Assembly (NCBI RefSeq): GCF_020096995.1
Contig: NZ_CP083692.1
Span: forward strand, 2,356,001-2,420,000
Direction: 5' to 3'
Source: Leucobacter sp. Psy1
GTDB taxonomy: Bacteria; Actinomycetota; Actinomycetes; Actinomycetales; Microbacteriaceae
Length of the DNA stretch: 64,000 nucleotides
A program made the translations under genes and the position numbers. Below, one piece after another: positions 25,614 to 34,576 of this stretch. Position 1 is the first letter of the stretch. The number at the start of each line of letters is the position of its first letter. The notes beneath the pieces were generated by a model that ran no database searches, was not told the origin of the DNA, and was given only the letters and a program-made list of their open reading frames with translations.

Positions 25614-27478
25614 TCCTTGACGTTGTTTTCAAGAACCCGGCTGAGCTCGTGAACGGTTCTGGATGTCGGGTCTAGGTACCCGATTCGTTCCCGAGCCTGG
25701 CCACCCACCGAGTTCGACGATCCGGGGTTCAGAGGGTGGCTCGACACCGCGCGCCCTCCCGCACTTTCCTCCGCCGAGAGCACACGGACGCCGTCCAGGT
25801 TCCGCGGGTCTACACGCGGACCCGGTTCGGAGAGGTGCAGGCTCATGCCGATGGGGGCGATGCGATCCTGGGCCGCGTGCGTCGCGTAGATCTCGCGAGC
25901 GTGGAGCTGCTCGGTGACCGTTCCGGGCTTCAGCCCGGCGGACCCCATGGTCACAAAGGCGTCGATCGGCTCTCGAGTGATCTTCAGAGCCTCAGCGGCC
26001 GTGTTCGAGCCATACGAGTGTCCGATGAGTACCGTGCGGAGCGGCGGCTCATCCACACGGGCCGCGCTCAACCCATCGAGAAACGACGCCAACGACAATC
26101 GGCCGGCGGATGCACGCGCCTGGAACGGTTCCTCGAGGAGTCCCGGGGATCGGTAGCCCACCCAGGTGACCATTCCGATCCCCGGATCCCCTTTGCGGAT
26201 CCGTGAGAATGCCTTGAACGCATCCTCGATGCCACTCACGTCCGACTTCATGCCGGAGACGAGCACCCCGACGCGGGACGCCCGATCCAGATTGCCGAAC
26301 GAAACGGCTGCCGTCAGCGCGCCGTCATGTCTGCCGAGATCGAGCAATTGTACTTCTCCCCCACCAGCACGTTCCGCCCGCTCGAGATCACGTCGAATTC
26401 CACTGAGTTCCTCCCCGAACTGACGCAGGTCGATCTCCCGCGGGGTGAACCCCATACGTGCCGCGACCTCCGCGAGCCGACCGCGTTGTCGGCGCTCGCC
26501 GAGGCCCGTCTCGAGTGCGAATGCGAGAACAGCTCTCGCCGCACGGTTCATGACCCAGAAGGGAATGCCGTCCACGCTCGCGAGCTCGCAGCAGTGCTCA
26601 TCGATGAGGGCGTTCACTTCCTCGGCGGACCGGGTGGCGACGATCTCGTTCCACACCCGCGCGGCCTCAGTGGGAGCGAGCGTCCCTCCCACCAACGCAG
26701 CAAAGGCCTCGCTTCCGAGCAGCACCCTGCCGCTCGAGAATCCGGCGACCGTCGCCGAGACGGCGTTCTCTCGTGTCGTATGGGAGTCGCCCTGCAGGAT
26801 CAGCGCTCCCAGCGCCGTGCGACTCAGGCTCGCCACGAGCGTCCGTTCGGCTTCCCGACGCTCTTCGACCAGGCGCTCCCAGCGCCGCACGGCGATGGCC
26901 ATCATCTCAATGGCGTCGTTCCAGACCGCAGCGGCGCCGCGCCACCGGGCCTCGAGCACGCCGGAGCGGCCCGATTCCAACACCAGTGGACCAACACCCA
27001 GTGCGGCTCCGCGCCCCGCCGCAGGCGCTCCCACCGGTGGAACCGGCGGCGCAGGCTCTCGCCATGAGAGTTCACAGGAGCAGCCGAGTTCTGTCGCGAC
27101 CTCGCTGAGTGTTTGAGAGGCACCAGCCATGTGCGCGATCCCCGTCTCGACGGACTCGATGACGGCCCGTGCTTCGCGATGCGTCTGGGCAACCGCGTCG
27201 GCGTGTCTTAGCAGTGCTCGCCGTCCCTCCGCAGCCGTGTCCCCCGACAGTTGACAGCCCGAGATCACCGTGGTGCGGAGACGCCGCACCATCTCATTCG
27301 TGTGACGAGAGTGCTGCTGGCTCAATTCCCCCGCTGCCCCTTCGAACTCGCGTTCCGCCTGACGGAATCGAGCATCGAGGTCCGCAGCAAAGCCTGCGGC
27401 CGCCTCGAACTCCTCAGCGCTGCCGATGATCGGCGATGGGTCGGGTAACACGTCCGCTGCAGTGGGAAGGGTGGTCAT
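25610..27478 (-). CDS. T7SS-associated alpha/beta-hydrolase (DUF1023-like) with helical N-terminal domain; candidate effector
   Basis: A 622-residue protein. The ATG at 27478 overlaps the previous stop (ATGA); a longer upstream frame is just a shadow. Residues 15-135 are helical and charged (AAAGFAADLDARFRQAEREFEGAAGELSQQ region), resembling WXG/LXG-type export domains. Residues 170-375 are further long helices with Arg/Glu repeats. The C-terminal part is an alpha/beta-hydrolase: nucleophile elbow GHSYGS (Ser488), a candidate acid Asp538 (HAAQDRIAP) and His581 (SSHPLNPGS). DUF1023-type hydrolases are often encoded with actinobacterial T7SS. No signal peptide is seen, fitting T7SS export. It may be a secreted lipase/esterase; the substrate is unknown. 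Confidence 0.75.
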   Translation of the reverse strand: MTTLPTAADVLPDPSPIIGSAEEFEAAAGFAADLDARFRQAEREFEGAAGELSQQHSRHTNEMVRRLRTTVISGCQLSGDTAAEGRRALLRHADAVAQTHREARAVIESVETGIAHMAGASQTLSEVATELGCSCELSWREPAPPVPPVGAPAAGRGAALGVGPLVLESGRSGVLEARWRGAAAVWNDAIEMMAIAVRRWERLVEERREAERTLVASLSRTALGALILQGDSHTTRENAVSATVAGFSSGRVLLGSEAFAALVGGTLAPTEAARVWNEIVATRSAEEVNALIDEHCCELASVDGIPFWVMNRAARAVLAFALETGLGERRQRGRLAEVAARMGFTPREIDLRQFGEELSGIRRDLERAERAGGGEVQLLDLGRHDGALTAAVSFGNLDRASRVGVLVSGMKSDVSGIEDAFKAFSRIRKGDPGIGMVTWVGYRSPGLLEEPFQARASAGRLSLASFLDGLSAARVDEPPLRTVLIGHSYGSNTAAEALKITREPIDAFVTMGSAGLKPGTVTEQLHAREIYATHAAQDRIAPIGMSLHLSEPGPRVDPRNLDGVRVLSAEESAGGRAVSSHPLNPGSSNSVGGQARERIGYLDPTSRTVHELSRVLENNVKE

Positions 27479-27795
27479 CGCGCTCCTCCGCCGAACTCGT
27501 TCGCGGTCGCGAACCCTGTGCCGAGCGCTTGCGAGATCGATCGATCGACGCTGTCCGAATCCCGGATCGATGCAGCCACGATGCGCGCTGCGCTCCCCCC
27601 GGCGACTGCGACAGCCGACCGCGCGTCTTCCAACGAGCGCATGAAGTTCCCGATCCTCGCGCCTGTGCCGGCCGTCAACGTTTCTGCGGCGAGCGCGGGA
27701 ATCTCGCGCCGGGTCTCGAGGTGCTGTGCGGCGCGGGTGAGGCACCGCACAGCGGTCCGAGAGTGGGCTTCGACGAGAACCAACTGATCGCTCAT
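27475..27795 (-). CDS. EspC-like small helical T7SS-associated protein
   Basis: A 106-residue protein, predicted all-helical with a break near residue 45 (TAGTGARIGNF), giving the helix-turn-helix length of WXG100/EspC proteins. The N-terminal LVLVEAHSRTAVRCLTRAAQHLE and the later SAARIVAASIRDSDSVDRSI resemble the start and the aAxxYxxxD region of the EspC (ESX secretion-associated) family, though weakly. It overlaps both neighbours by 4 bases, between the FtsK-like ATPase and the hydrolase, and could be a partner or chaperone of the latter. The family call is tentative. Confidence 0.6.
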   Translation of the reverse strand: MSDQLVLVEAHSRTAVRCLTRAAQHLETRREIPALAAETLTAGTGARIGNFMRSLEDARSAVAVAGGSAARIVAASIRDSDSVDRSISQALGTGFATANEFGGGAR

Positions 27796-30700
27796 CCCTC
27801 GGCACCCATTGCTTCCCAGACTTCCGATGGATCAGCGATCTGAACCTCACTGACCCTGCCCGTACGAATCAGCAGACCGCGCCCTGGAGGATCCTCGTCC
27901 CGTGCACGGCGGGGGAGCGATTCTCGAAAGGGTCCGCTTCCGTCAGCCGGGTCGGGTTTCAGCGAGATCCCCCATCTCGGGTGCCGAATCGCTGCACCGA
28001 ACGGGTACGGCGCGGCACCCGGATCGCTCTCGACCAGCATGACCATGTCGGAACGCTTGATAGCGCCCACCAGTGCCGCGAGTCGGGAGAGGACTCGTTC
28101 ATCGTCGCATTCGGCCGAGCGTTCCACCACGATCAGGGTTCGCAACGCCGATCTCGAACACGTCGGCTCGGGCTGTTCCCGTGCAGCGCCGTCGAGCGCG
28201 GCGAGCAGTTCCTCGACCACGGGCAGGACGGCGACGGCTCCGACCGCCGTTCGGTTCCAGGCACATGCTCCGCTGAGGCCGGACCGACCGAAGCTGAGCA
28301 GCACCGTCTCCGCCGTCGATCCGCACTTACTGGACCAGCGAGCCCAGGCGGTGACGCAGGTGCGCAGCGCGGTGGTGAGCCCGCTGGACGGAGGTCCGAC
28401 AACGAGGCAGAGACCTCTGGTCGGCATCGTCACCGGAGAGAGTCCAGCGGTTTCGATGCCGATCACGGGTGCCTCGTCGAGCGTGACCGGGAGCGCAGCC
28501 AGGCTGATGCGCCGCGGAGCGTTGCGCAGACGCGGCACTCTCCGGTGGCCCGAGCATTCCAGATCCTGCGCGCAGCGCGCGACCACCTGCCGAAGCCCCC
28601 GTCTTTCCTCAGGAGAGGCGAGGAGTGCGAGCTGAAACGTCGTATGCGAACCCAGGATAAAGCCTCTGCCCGGAGGGGCGTCATCGAGTCCTCCGACACG
28701 GAGGCCGAGAAGCGCCTGATCACTCTCGGAGACGAGGCGGAGCGCGAGCCGCATTTCGAGGTGTGCTGCGAGCGCGGCGGGTATCGCCGCCGGTCGATCC
28801 GTCGTGAGGACGACGTGCACGCCCGCTGCCCGTCCCCGAGCGACGAGCTCGGCGAACCGGGCATACAGCGGCGTGGAGACAGCGGTCGACTCGGTCGCCT
28901 CGCGGAAAGCGCTGAGACCCTCGAGTATCAGCACGGCGCTCACCCGGCCGTTGCACGGCGTGTCCAAGAGCGAGTGGAGTCGGTCGATGATGCGCGTCAC
29001 CAGTTCCATGTTCGAGATGGACGCCACGGCCGCCGTCATCGGGAGCGGTGAGAGGCACTCCAGTTCCCCGCCCGTAGCGTCGATGGCATAGATCTCGATC
29101 GGGTGCTTCGGCGATGAGGCTCGAGCGAGTTCGCACGCGATCATGACTACCGCGGAGGTTTTGCCGGTGCCACCCGCCCCGATGATCGCGACGTGACCGA
29201 CCGCAGGGAAGTCGATCGAGAGCACCGGCTGCAGCTGCCGTTCCGGAAGATCGACCAGCCCGATCACGACGGCTCCGGCTCGACGTTCCGGCGGACTGGG
29301 AGGCACTTCGTCCAGCAGAAGAACGCGGGGAAGCGGGTCGAGCCAGGGCCTCCGCGGGGCGGGTACGGCGGCAGCTTCCGCGGCCCCACCGATCGCGAGG
29401 CGAAGTCGCTCGAGTTCGTCAACGCGGTCCGGTCGGTTCTCGGACTCGGCGGTGACCGCCGATCCTGGAGCCTCTCGTTCCCCGAACCCGAGCCCCGTGA
29501 CCGAGACCGTGGCCCTGGCTCGTCGTGACTGACCCGCGCCGCCCAGCCGCCCGGTCTGAAACAGCACAGGGGCGTCGGTGCCGAACCGGACCGCTCCCCT
29601 GCCCGGAGCGGTGAGCGGAATCTCCGCGGCGTGCGTCGTGCCGATGACATCCCTGCTCTCGCGTTCATCGGCCATACGGAGCGCGATCCGAATACGGGTG
29701 TTCGCCCGCAGATTATCGGTGATCACACCCGCCGGCCGCTGCGTCGACATGATGAGGTGCAGCCCGAGCGAACGGCCGCGCTGCGCGATGTCGACGACAC
29801 CGTCGACGAATTCGGGTTCCTCACTCGCCAGTGCCGCGAACTCGTCGATCACGATGACGAGGGCCGGAGGCGCGGCGGTGTGCGACACGCGTTCGAGCGA
29901 CAGCAGATCTTTCGCACCGGCCTCGGCAAGCAGTGCCTCCCGATAACGCAGTTCCGCTCGAAGCGACGTTAGCGCTCGATGGACGAGGTCCGCTGAGAGG
30001 TCGGTGACGAGCCCGACGGTGTGCGGGAGCGATGCGCAGGCGGCGAACGCCGCCCCGCCTTTGAAGTCGAACAGCAGGAAAGTGACCTGTTCAGGACTGA
30101 GACTCGCCGCGAGGCTCATGATCCAGGTCTGCAGGAAGTCGGATTTGCCCGACCCTGTGGTCCCACCCACCAGCGCGTGCGGGCCGTCCGCACGCAGGTC
30201 GATCTGCAGTGGTCCTCCCGCCCCCTGTCCGAGGGTGGCGGTGAGCGGCGACGGGTTCCGATGGCGGCCGGGGTGCCAATCTGCGCGTACCGATTCGGTG
30301 GCGCGCCACCCGCGCAGGATCGCCTCGGCTCCTGCCGTGAGATCGACCTCGTGCAGGTCCCGCAGTTCCACGGTTGCAGGGAGCCCCTCGGACATCGCCG
30401 GCGGAGCACCGGCGTCGAACAGCGGGGCCATGCGCCGGGCGGTCCGTTCGGCCGCATCCGCGTCGACCGACTCCACGCTTCGCAGTGGGACGGTGTTTCC
30501 CGTGCGTACTGAACCGACTCGACCCGATGCGCTGTCGCACTCGACGTAGGTGCGGCAGGCTGCCGGCGCATCGGAGCTGTGCCGCACCACCCAGACACTG
30601 TGGATTCCCACGTCGGGGCCGTGCTCCGCGATGCGAAGGAGGCGTGCGCGAGCAACATGCGCGTCGCTCAACACGAGCACCACGAGGATCGGTGACTTCG

Positions 30701-32240
30701 TCCGTTCGGCGTCGGCCCGTCGCGAGAGCTCCTTCTCGAGCGCCGAGATGAGGGCGGACGCTCCGGCCGCGTCATCGACGAGGTGGGTGACGCCGAGTCC
30801 GCTCGCCGCCGCATCGGCGTGCGGGAGCCAGCCGAGCCACGCCCAGTCCAATCCGGTCGCGGCGTCAGCGAACGCCGCCAGCTGGAGGTCTGCGGGACTG
30901 TGCAGGCCGACGAGTTGCATGATGAGCGCCCGAGCCGCTCCCAGCGTCTCCTCGCCGACTCCGCAGACCGCGACCGCGCCCGCCTCCGTCAGGCGCTCGA
31001 CGATCGGTACCGGCTCGATATACGCGAAGTCGCTGACCAGAGCATTGAGTTGCGCTCGCTCGTCAGCACTCCCGTCCTCCGGCGCTGTGAGCCGTGTGCG
31101 GCTGACTGCCCTGCCGGTGCCGAGCCTGACCATGAGGAAGGTCTCGTGCTCGACGCGTCTCGTCCAGAGCAGTCGGGTCCGGTACTGCACCGCCCGCAGT
31201 ATCTCGGGAGTCGCCGGAGCCGCAGACGTCCTCGCGACGATCTCCTGTTCCTGCGCGGCGGCGAGTTCCTGACGCTCACCTGCGATCGCGGCCTGGAATC
31301 TCGCCCCCTCGTGCCGCTCACCCGCTCGTCTGCTGACTCGTTCAATTCCCCATGCCGCGCCGGCAAGCACCGGCGACAGCGCGGCGAACACGAGGCTGGT
31401 GACCGACTCCGTGACGAACCACATGGCGATCCCGAGCACCGCCGGCGCGATCATCGCCGCAAGCGGCACCCGGGCCGGAGCCGGTCGGGCGGGCGGTTTC
31501 GGAAGGACGCGCTCGGTTGCCGCGAACCGGGGCACGACCCGCGGCGGCGGGGTATGCGCCTCATGCGTCGAACGCGGCGGTACTGCAGCTGTCCCTTCGA
31601 CCGCGGACGGGACATGGGCAAGCGCGTCGATGCGGATGCGGAGACCGACGTCTCCGATGCGCACCTCGCGGGTTCCCTGCGCGGGAACCGCGACCGAGGG
31701 CACGGGAACCCCATCGGCGATGACGCCGTTCACCGAGGCGAGATCCCGGATCACCGCTCGATCGCCCACGTCGATCACGCAGTGGCGACGGGAGACGCTC
31801 CGATCGCTGAGCCGGATCCGGTTGCGTGCTCCCCTGCCCACCGAGTTCGCCCCCGCCACCAGGCTGAACCGGTCGCCCCGACCAGCACCATCCAGTACCT
31901 CCGCGACGCCGAGGATCGGTGTCACGCGCGTCGCGGAGGCCACCGCCGTCGCGAACTCGCGAATGACACTGACCTCCCACCCCGACTGCACTCCGGAGTG
32001 CTCGACCGGTGCCCCGGGATCGAGCATCTCAAGGGCGTCGCCGTCGACTGACTGGCCGATCAGGGTAAGGGTTCCGCGACGATGAGAGATCTCGGGATCC
32101 GCCGCCGTCGCCTCTTCGGGGAAGCGTCGGATCAACGCGTGCGCGACGTCGCGCACCAGCACGCCTTTCTCGTGCGAGACGGCCACAACGTGGCGCGCTC
32201 CCCCGCTCCCGCGTACGCGCAATCGCAATTGCCGTTGCAT
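27792..32240 (-). CDS. FHA-domain FtsK/SpoIIIE ATPase of a type VII secretion system (EssC/EccC-like)
   Basis: A 1482-residue membrane ATPase, the motor of T7SS. An N-terminal beta-rich region (1-100) is followed by an FHA domain at about 125-205 (SVGRGARNRIRLSDRSVSRRH). Two transmembrane helices at 258-296 and three FtsK-type ATPase modules come next. Module 1 is intact: Walker A GGTTGSGKS at 692-700, Walker B VIVIDE to 800, then STQRPAG. Module 2 has Walker A GAGGTGKT (1021-1028) but the Walker B position reads LILEG. Module 3 has GPPSSGLTT (1282-1290), where the Walker Lys is Leu, so it is probably inactive. FHA ahead of the helices is the EssC-type order. It overlaps the next gene by 4 bases and follows the WXG100 gene by 8. 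Confidence 0.92.
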   Translation of the reverse strand: MQRQLRLRVRGSGGARHVVAVSHEKGVLVRDVAHALIRRFPEEATAADPEISHRRGTLTLIGQSVDGDALEMLDPGAPVEHSGVQSGWEVSVIREFATAVASATRVTPILGVAEVLDGAGRGDRFSLVAGANSVGRGARNRIRLSDRSVSRRHCVIDVGDRAVIRDLASVNGVIADGVPVPSVAVPAQGTREVRIGDVGLRIRIDALAHVPSAVEGTAAVPPRSTHEAHTPPPRVVPRFAATERVLPKPPARPAPARVPLAAMIAPAVLGIAMWFVTESVTSLVFAALSPVLAGAAWGIERVSRRAGERHEGARFQAAIAGERQELAAAQEQEIVARTSAAPATPEILRAVQYRTRLLWTRRVEHETFLMVRLGTGRAVSRTRLTAPEDGSADERAQLNALVSDFAYIEPVPIVERLTEAGAVAVCGVGEETLGAARALIMQLVGLHSPADLQLAAFADAATGLDWAWLGWLPHADAAASGLGVTHLVDDAAGASALISALEKELSRRADAERTKSPILVVLVLSDAHVARARLLRIAEHGPDVGIHSVWVVRHSSDAPAACRTYVECDSASGRVGSVRTGNTVPLRSVESVDADAAERTARRMAPLFDAGAPPAMSEGLPATVELRDLHEVDLTAGAEAILRGWRATESVRADWHPGRHRNPSPLTATLGQGAGGPLQIDLRADGPHALVGGTTGSGKSDFLQTWIMSLAASLSPEQVTFLLFDFKGGAAFAACASLPHTVGLVTDLSADLVHRALTSLRAELRYREALLAEAGAKDLLSLERVSHTAAPPALVIVIDEFAALASEEPEFVDGVVDIAQRGRSLGLHLIMSTQRPAGVITDNLRANTRIRIALRMADERESRDVIGTTHAAEIPLTAPGRGAVRFGTDAPVLFQTGRLGGAGQSRRARATVSVTGLGFGEREAPGSAVTAESENRPDRVDELERLRLAIGGAAEAAAVPAPRRPWLDPLPRVLLLDEVPPSPPERRAGAVVIGLVDLPERQLQPVLSIDFPAVGHVAIIGAGGTGKTSAVVMIACELARASSPKHPIEIYAIDATGGELECLSPLPMTAAVASISNMELVTRIIDRLHSLLDTPCNGRVSAVLILEGLSAFREATESTAVSTPLYARFAELVARGRAAGVHVVLTTDRPAAIPAALAAHLEMRLALRLVSESDQALLGLRVGGLDDAPPGRGFILGSHTTFQLALLASPEERRGLRQVVARCAQDLECSGHRRVPRLRNAPRRISLAALPVTLDEAPVIGIETAGLSPVTMPTRGLCLVVGPPSSGLTTALRTCVTAWARWSSKCGSTAETVLLSFGRSGLSGACAWNRTAVGAVAVLPVVEELLAALDGAAREQPEPTCSRSALRTLIVVERSAECDDERVLSRLAALVGAIKRSDMVMLVESDPGAAPYPFGAAIRHPRWGISLKPDPADGSGPFRESLPRRARDEDPPGRGLLIRTGRVSEVQIADPSEVWEAMGAEG

Positions 32241-32248
32241 GACCGGGC

Positions 32249-32542
32249 CTAGGCGATGCGTGCCGCGATCTCCGCGTCCATGTCGCGCATGGCATTCGCG
32301 GTCTGCTGGAGGAATCCCTGGATGTCCGTGAGGTGCTGAGCTGTCTGCTGCGCGGACTGCGTGTACTGGGTGTAGGACTCCGTGAAACGCACCGATGCGA
32401 GATCGGTGACGAACCCCGACGACACGAGTTCGCCGATCAGCGCCTGCAGGTGGTTGAGTTTCTCGATGATCTCGTCGCGGCCGGACCCCAGACGCGCCGC
32501 GGCCGCCTCGATCTCTGCATAGCTCACCCGAATGTTCGACAT
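32249..32542 (-). CDS. WXG100-family secreted protein (GFVTD subtype)
   Basis: A 97-residue EsxA/YukE-like protein, two helices around a turn. In place of the WXG turn it has LVSSGFVTDLASVRF, the variant seen in many actinobacterial and Bacillus-type members. Helix 1 is VSYAEIEAAAARLGSGRDEIIEKL, and helix 2 runs from FTESYTQYTQSAQQ to the end. It is the first gene of the operon, with GGAG five bases before the ATG, directly upstream of the FtsK-like ATPase. Such proteins are secreted as dimers and often activate the ATPase; it is the most likely core substrate of this system. Confidence 0.88.
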   Translation of the reverse strand: MSNIRVSYAEIEAAAARLGSGRDEIIEKLNHLQALIGELVSSGFVTDLASVRFTESYTQYTQSAQQTAQHLTDIQGFLQQTANAMRDMDAEIAARIA

Positions 32543-32581
32543 TTCTACTCCAGTACTGCGAAGATGCCGCGAAGAACCCCC

Positions 32582-32728
32582 TCAGTTCGCGTCGGCCACC
32601 GTGGCCTTGCCCGGCGGAAGACCGAACGGGTTCAGCTTATCGAAACACTGCGTGCAGAAACAGTTATCCCCAGGTGGCGTCCGAAGTGTATTCGAGCGCG
32701 GCCTGGGGACGACCGGTAGAACGCAGGT
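32582..32728 (-). other. In-frame Cys-rich extension downstream of the proS TAG stop
   Basis: Directly after the proS TAG (32729-32731) the same frame continues for 48 sense codons to a TGA at 32582-32584. The peptide contains NCFCTQCFDKLNPFGLPPG, a CxCxxC knuckle-like motif, and from the first TGT onward its codons mostly end in G or C like real genes here. No ATG, GTG or TTG opens it separately near its beginning. It could be a stop-readthrough extension, the remnant of a longer protein, or chance. The 40 bases from 32543 to 32581 hold only the WXG100 upstream region, and the operon promoter must lie in or beside this stretch. Confidence 0.35.
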
Positions 32729-34519
32729 CTAAGCGGCCAGCCACCCCGGCACGTCGGCGAGGGCGATCTTCTCCTTAGTACCGGCGGCGCGGTCCCAGAC
32801 CTCGGCGAGCCCCTCAGGCGCGTCCCGCCCGACGACCACCACGCGGGGCACGCCGAGCAGCTCGGCATCGCCGAACTTCACGCCGGGCGACACCTTGGGG
32901 CGGTCATCGAAGAGCACATCGAGACCGGCAGCCTCCAGTTCACCGACGAGAGTCTCGGCCGCCTCGTGGATCGCGGGGTCCTTGCCCGTCGCGACGAGGT
33001 GCGCGTCGAACGGGGCGACCTCGCGCGGCCAGATCAGACCGCGGTCATCGTGGTTCAGCTCGGCGAGGATCGCCATGATCCGCGTGACGCCGATGCCGTA
33101 GGACCCCATCGTGACCGTGACCAGCTTGCCGTTCTCGTCGAGCACTTTGAGCCCGAGCGCCTCGGCGTACTTGCGGCCGAGCTGGAAGACGTGCCCGATC
33201 TCCATACCGCGTGCCGTCTCGATGGGCCCCGAGCCGTCCGGGGCCGGGTCGCCGTCGCGCACCGAGGCGATGTCTGCCACGCCGTCGCCGCTGAAGTCGC
33301 GGCCCGCAACGAGGAATGCGACGTGCTTCTCGTCCTCGTTCGCACCCGTCACCCAGGTGGTGCCGTCGACGATGCGGGGATCGAGCAGGAGGCGGATCCG
33401 CGTGGATCCCGCTTCGCCGAGCACCGGCGTCGCCGAGCCGTCTGCGCCGATCAGCGTCGGCCCGATGTACCCCTTCACCAGGCCGGGGTGCTGCGCGAAG
33501 TCGGCGGGCGTCGCCGGCTCGACCTCGCAGTTCGGGAAGGCGACCTCGACGCGTTTCATGTCGGCGTCGCGGTCGCCGGGGATCGCGACCACCACGAGCT
33601 CGCGGTTGCCCTCGAGATCGGTGACGGCGAAGACGAGGCACTTCAGGGTGTCCGCAGCCGTCCACGCACGGCCGTCTTCACGGGGCAGCACCTCGTTGGT
33701 GTGCGCGACGAGGGTATCGATCGTGGGCGTATCGGGCGAGTCGAAGACGTGCGCCGCAGGCTGCCCCTCGATCGGCAGCGGTTCTGGAGCGGTGGAGACG
33801 TAGGCCTCGACGTTCGCCGCGTAACCGCCGGCCGACCGCACGAACGTGTCCTCGCCGATCGCGGTCGGCAGCAAGAACTCCTCGCTCTTCGACCCGCCCA
33901 TGGCTCCCGCATCGGCGGAGACGATGACGTACTCGAGGCCGAGCCGCTGGAAGATGCGCTCGTAGGCGTCCCGCTGACGCTGGTAGCTCTGCGCGAGCCC
34001 CTCGTCGGAGGCGTCGAAGGAGTACGCGTCCTTCATGGTGAATTCGCGCCCGCGCAGCAGCCCGGCGCGCGGACGCGCTTCGTCGCGGTACTTGTCCTGG
34101 ATCTGGAACAGCGTCAGCGGCAGTTCCTTGTACGAGCTCACGATGTCCTTCACCATGAGGGTGAAGACCTCTTCGTGCGTCGGTGCGAGCAGGTAGTCGG
34201 CACCGTGCCGGTCCTGCAGACGGAAGAGCGCGTCGCCGTACTCCTCCCAGCGGCCCGAGATCTCGTACGGTTCACGCGGGAGCAGCGGCGGGAAGTGCAC
34301 CTCGTGGGCCCCTGCGGCGAGCATCTCATCGCGCACCACGCGCTCGATCTTCTCCTTGACCCGCAGTCCGAGCGGCATCCACCCGAACACTCCCGGCGCC
34401 TGGCGGCGCAGGTATCCGGCCCGGACCAGCAGCTTGTGGCTGGGCACCTCGGCGTCGGCGGGATCCTCGCGGAGGGTCTTCAAGAAGTAGTTGCTGAGAC
34501 GAGTAAGCACGGGTTCCAT
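32729..34519 (-). CDS. proS: Prolyl-tRNA synthetase, bacterial type
   Basis: A 596-residue class II aminoacyl-tRNA synthetase charging tRNA-Pro. Motif 1 ([18 protein letters not shown]), motif 2 ([25 protein letters not shown]) and motif 3 ([13 protein letters not shown]) are present. The bacterial editing insertion (about residues 235-385) and the C-terminal anticodon domain ending VPGWLAA are also present. The ATG at 34519 ([12 protein letters not shown]) fits the family start, since longer frames have no similarity. It is convergent with no gene and lies upstream of the T7SS-like operon on the same strand; a Cys-rich in-frame segment follows its TAG stop. Confidence 0.96.
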   Translation of the reverse strand: MEPVLTRLSNYFLKTLREDPADAEVPSHKLLVRAGYLRRQAPGVFGWMPLGLRVKEKIERVVRDEMLAAGAHEVHFPPLLPREPYEISGRWEEYGDALFRLQDRHGADYLLAPTHEEVFTLMVKDIVSSYKELPLTLFQIQDKYRDEARPRAGLLRGREFTMKDAYSFDASDEGLAQSYQRQRDAYERIFQRLGLEYVIVSADAGAMGGSKSEEFLLPTAIGEDTFVRSAGGYAANVEAYVSTAPEPLPIEGQPAAHVFDSPDTPTIDTLVAHTNEVLPREDGRAWTAADTLKCLVFAVTDLEGNRELVVVAIPGDRDADMKRVEVAFPNCEVEPATPADFAQHPGLVKGYIGPTLIGADGSATPVLGEAGSTRIRLLLDPRIVDGTTWVTGANEDEKHVAFLVAGRDFSGDGVADIASVRDGDPAPDGSGPIETARGMEIGHVFQLGRKYAEALGLKVLDENGKLVTVTMGSYGIGVTRIMAILAELNHDDRGLIWPREVAPFDAHLVATGKDPAIHEAAETLVGELEAAGLDVLFDDRPKVSPGVKFGDAELLGVPRVVVVGRDAPEGLAEVWDRAAGTKEKIALADVPGWLAA

Positions 34520-34576
34520 CGTAGTCCGTCGCGCGGCTGCGCGAGGCCGCACGACGGCGACTCGTAAGCTGGTCGC

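Noticed and set aside
25663-27116. Several plus-strand frames opposite the hydrolase gene
   Set aside because: Shadows; Arg/Pro/Ser-rich with no motifs and no upstream signals.
32532-32732. A 66-codon plus-strand frame across the WXG100 upstream region
   Set aside because: Starts inside the WXG100 gene on the other strand with no ribosome-binding site. The minus-strand proS extension in the same stretch is more gene-like.
32966-34567. A 533-codon plus-strand frame
   Set aside because: Shadow of proS, which has all class II synthetase motifs on the minus strand.
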